From contig NW_019091585.1 in NCBI RefSeq assembly GCF_001949145.1, positions 457,877-490,617 of the forward strand: 32,741 nt of DNA. Direction: 5' to 3'. This stretch comes from Acanthaster planci. Taxonomy: Eukaryota; Echinodermata; Asteroidea; Valvatida; Acanthasteridae. The position numbers were made by a program, and so were the translations under genes. Positions 30,118-32,741 of the stretch are shown piece by piece. Below the pieces are notes generated by a model, which did not search any database, had not been told where the DNA came from, and was given only the letters and a program-made list of their open reading frames with translations. Within the stretch, counting starts at the first letter, position 1; each line of letters begins with the position of its first letter.

Positions 30118-30293
30118 CAGGGGTGCGATTTCTCAGCTTTTAGCTGATTCCAGCTTTTTAGTGTTGGATTTCAGCTTTTTTTCCCTCACTGGCTGTGTAC
30201 AAAAGTATACTGGGAGAGTTTCACAGTTCAGCTTTTTAATGCCTTTTTTCAGCTGTTTTCAGCTCTTTTTATCATTGGTCAATCTCACCCTTG
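30118..30293 (+). mobile_element. MITE, copy 2, with exact 6-bp CGATTT duplications
   Basis: The 176-base element starts CAGGGGTGCGA and ends TCTCACCCTTG, imperfect terminal inverted repeats. CGATTT occurs directly before it (30112-30117) and after it (30294-30299). Internally it repeats TTTCAGCTTTTT four or more times and aligns along its length with the inverse of 12040-12201. Two copies with different but exact 6-bp flanks fix the element ends and the duplication length independently. Confidence 0.82.
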
Positions 30294-31236
30294 CGATTTC
30301 CAGTACCTTTCTTTTATTTCTAGTCTGCTCACTAGATGTATGGGTCATTCCATGTCAAATCAACCCTAAGAATTCAAAACTTTACCCCCTCAATATTGGT
30401 TCATTTTGGTGTAACTAAAATTTCGAGTTTTAGCCCCGATGAACTAACAGTTTCTGAGCTATAGTTGAAGAGTGATCATTTCAAAGCAACGCTTGGTGCT
30501 GTTTTCAATTTATGTCACTTTTGTCCTATTTATATTAGTTTCTTCATATATATATTATTTTTGTTTTATTATTTTTGTACTAATAAAGACATAAAGGGCG
30601 CCTTATAGAATCGTATAGCACGTCAGGCATCTTTGTACAGTTACACATTGTTTCCTGTATCAACAAACTCGTGTTGAAATCTTCCATTACCTGTTTGGTG
30701 TCAACGTTATCACATAAACGTATGGGCATGCGAATATTATGTGTGCGTATTTACAGAAAAGTGATATCGCTAAGCAAACTTACTATGTTTGCATATCTTC
30801 CATATTATTTACAGAGCTTTATAAACTAAAGTCTAACGTAATAGGATCCCCAAAGCATATAGCAGACAGCGTGAACGTTGAATGCGTTTTCATTCGCTCT
30901 AATTTCCTCAAAACTCTACATTTCCTCCTCTCCCACTTTTAGGTGCACTCAAATAGGTCCATTAAGTGAAAAAGTATTTTTGCCATCTCCAAATTGTTTC
31001 CTGATGGATCAGGGTCACTAGCTATCAGTGGGAAGCTTGTAGTCACACCACAAACTGCCGAGTTAATTTTTCTTGCTCCTCAGTGATTGATTGTGGAGCG
31101 CGTTGCTCCATAAGATTGTGATAACTCTTATTATTCCCAGTGCAAGAAGATTTCAATGTATAGCCAAGCTCCTGTAACAGTCGGTAGAATGTTGCCAGCA
31201 TTCCTTTGGACAAAATATATGAAACCGAACAGGCAT
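30294..31236. other. Gap before the fibrinogen-domain exon
   Basis: Presumably includes the 3' UTR of the minus-strand fibrinogen-domain gene next to 31236. No poly(A) signal was chosen with confidence, and no coding sequence is supported. Confidence 0.35.
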
Positions 31237-31517
31237 TTACACTTTTCGCATTTTCATTTCACTCTTGCATATTGTGTTGCTCCGGGCTGCTGCAATCCAT
31301 CCAGGATAAACAGGAATATCAGACCTGTCTATGCATGTGGAATATTCACCATTGAGGTTACTTGTCACGTCTGGATTCCAAGCAGAGATGGATTGGCACT
31401 TATTGAACCACCAGCCTCCGTGGTGCTTCTCAGCGCAGTTGTTGCCAGCATCGTTGTCGTTGTCTCGGTCATAGGTCGAGAAGTCTTGGTTATTGTGCTT
31501 GGTCGTGAGAGAGTCAC
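31237..31517 (-). CDS. Fibrinogen-related domain protein, last exon (partial)
   Basis: The exon starts after an acceptor GGTACATCCAG (phase 1) and encodes 93 codons plus TAA. It holds the end of a fibrinogen C-terminal domain: GDSLTTKHNNQDFSTYDRDN, where the Asp-rich DRDNDND is the family's calcium site; then NNCAEKHHGGWWFNKC, with the conserved last disulfide and WW pair; then SNLNGEYS and the final SEMKMRKV. Such proteins (ficolin, tenascin, fibrinogen-like) are mostly secreted and many invertebrate members bind microbial sugars. Two oddities: about nine extra residues (SISAWNPDV) between the Cys and SNLNG, and an extra Cys pair (STCIDR.., NTICKSE) in place of the usual aromatic W.GY stretch. 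Upstream exons were not found and should lie beyond 32741 or in unread parts of the intron. Confidence 0.85.
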
Positions 31518-32741
31518 CTGGATGTACCAACAAGAACACATCATACACAAACTGGATAAGCATACATACAACCACTTGTTCACAATAATATCTTCAATCG
31601 GCTGCTACATGATCTTCACAATGAAATCATGACGACAACCTCTGAATACGTACATCAGTTGCAATCAATTATACTAGTTTTATTTTTTTTATTTGGTGCC
31701 TTGGGGCTTTCATGTTACTGGCTTTATATATCGTCATTTTCTTTCAAAACATGTAAAAAGCCCCCAAATTTACCCTCCCTCTTACAAATGATATTAAAGT
31801 ATACCTAACAAAATTCCCCAAGGGTTATCAAGCTCTTGAAAAGTTTGTCTAAGAGCAAAGCATTGCACTGGCCCTTTAATAAGCTTAAGGAACAAAAACT
31901 AGGAGCAGACGACATTGTGAAATGTTAATAACATCAGGTAGAAAAGCAGAGCGAACATACGAAAAACAAATTTTGGGAAACACCATGAATTGCAGTAATT
32001 GTAAAATTGTGGGTGGAATATTCCTCTGTAAGGATTAAAGTCGAGTATATCTACAACTACTGTTTACCTACAACTGCTGAAAGTTCGATTCGATTAAGAA
32101 TGAAATTTGTGTCTCCTTGACGAAAAAAAATCACGTAGAGGTTTAGGCCTAAGACATCATTTCAGTTTGAACAAATTTTAGTGCGATAGCTTTCGTGACA
32201 TCAATTTGTCTTTGCATGTACTTCTGCAGCATTCTTGCCAACATACATGTATAACAGTGTAGCGTTGTTTCAGGCATAAGCAGCTCTGTGAAGCTTCAAT
32301 CTTTTGTATATCAGACTCAGATAATGGAATGACACACTTTTTTCCAGTTCTCATATCACGTAAACAGAAATGAGGACAGGGAATTATCAGCATTAAAGCT
32401 AATTGCAACGTGAACTAACTTGAATATTCCCGCTAACTTTATCGTGAATGTAAAGGCCATGAAGTTAATTAGTTCTCGCTACTTGTTTTTGCGTCATCTG
32501 TATATGCATCGAAACAACAGCGAGGCCGTGACCACGAACTAACCTCAATTGACATTGAGTCATCGTTACCTTTTTGCAAATGGAAATGATTCTTACAGTT
32601 CATCAGTTTACTGTTAACGAACCGATGCGTAATTGCTCTTGCTGGATTGCATTGATGAGTACATTTTAATACCAATCACTGACTTCATAAATGTGTACTT
32701 GTACCACTGAGTGATGATCCCATTCGGCCTGAAACTAATCC
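31518..32741 (-). other. Intron or upstream part of the fibrinogen-domain gene
   Basis: I searched the minus-strand frames for earlier fibrinogen-domain landmarks and found none, so this is probably intron. The open frames present have no recognisable domain. Confidence 0.4.

Noticed and set aside
31156-31632. 158-codon plus-strand frame
   Set aside because: Antisense shadow of the fibrinogen-domain exon, which has clear family motifs on the minus strand.
1-32741. CRISPR arrays, bacterial operons, rRNA genes
   Set aside because: Split genes and eukaryotic splice signals throughout; no regularly spaced identical repeats and no rRNA-like sequence seen.

Overview
This is a eukaryotic nuclear window, AT-rich and mostly non-coding, with split genes, GT-AG introns and many small interspersed repeats. 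The organism is probably a marine deuterostome, most likely an echinoderm. This rests on very frequent TACATGTA-type palindromes and 'aggccta' words, short exons in long introns, and proteins closest to deuterostome families. The species call is inference.

Layout, left to right. (1) 1-2182: no gene seen, some dispersed repeat. (2) 2183-4169, minus: two-exon SYS1, a Golgi membrane protein. (3) 4170-9010: divergent intergenic region with two repeat insertions (5822-6020 and 6926-7182), an exact CTCF-core-like site and a YY1-like site. (4) 9011-10521, plus: complete three-exon COX4, a nuclear-encoded cytochrome c oxidase subunit. (5) 10522-12987: COX4 3' region, a nested inverted repeat, and two MITE-like elements. 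(6) 12988-18986, minus: a nine-exon coiled-coil gene. All splice phases join, giving about 361 residues, and it matches C20orf96 (DUF4618). (7) 18855-22068: two tRNA-like SINE heads (one in the first intron of the previous gene) and a 141-bp tandem duplication. (8) 22069-24827, plus: a decayed, intron-bearing transposase-like gene. (9) 24828-31236: almost gene-free, with a second MITE copy (30118-30293) sharing family and 6-bp target-site rule with 12040-12201. (10) 31237-31517, minus: last exon of a fibrinogen-related-domain gene whose other exons lie beyond the window.

The host genes do not form a pathway. SYS1 serves Golgi trafficking, COX4 respiration, the C20orf96-like protein is uncharacterised, and the fibrinogen-domain protein is probably a secreted lectin-like molecule. 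The human relatives of the first three (SYS1, COX4I2, C20orf96) all lie on chromosome 20 as I recall, so the cluster may be a piece of an ancestral linkage group. The least ordinary content is the transposase-like gene with its zinc-ribbon-like cysteines and intron, and the MITE pair with exact 6-bp duplications.
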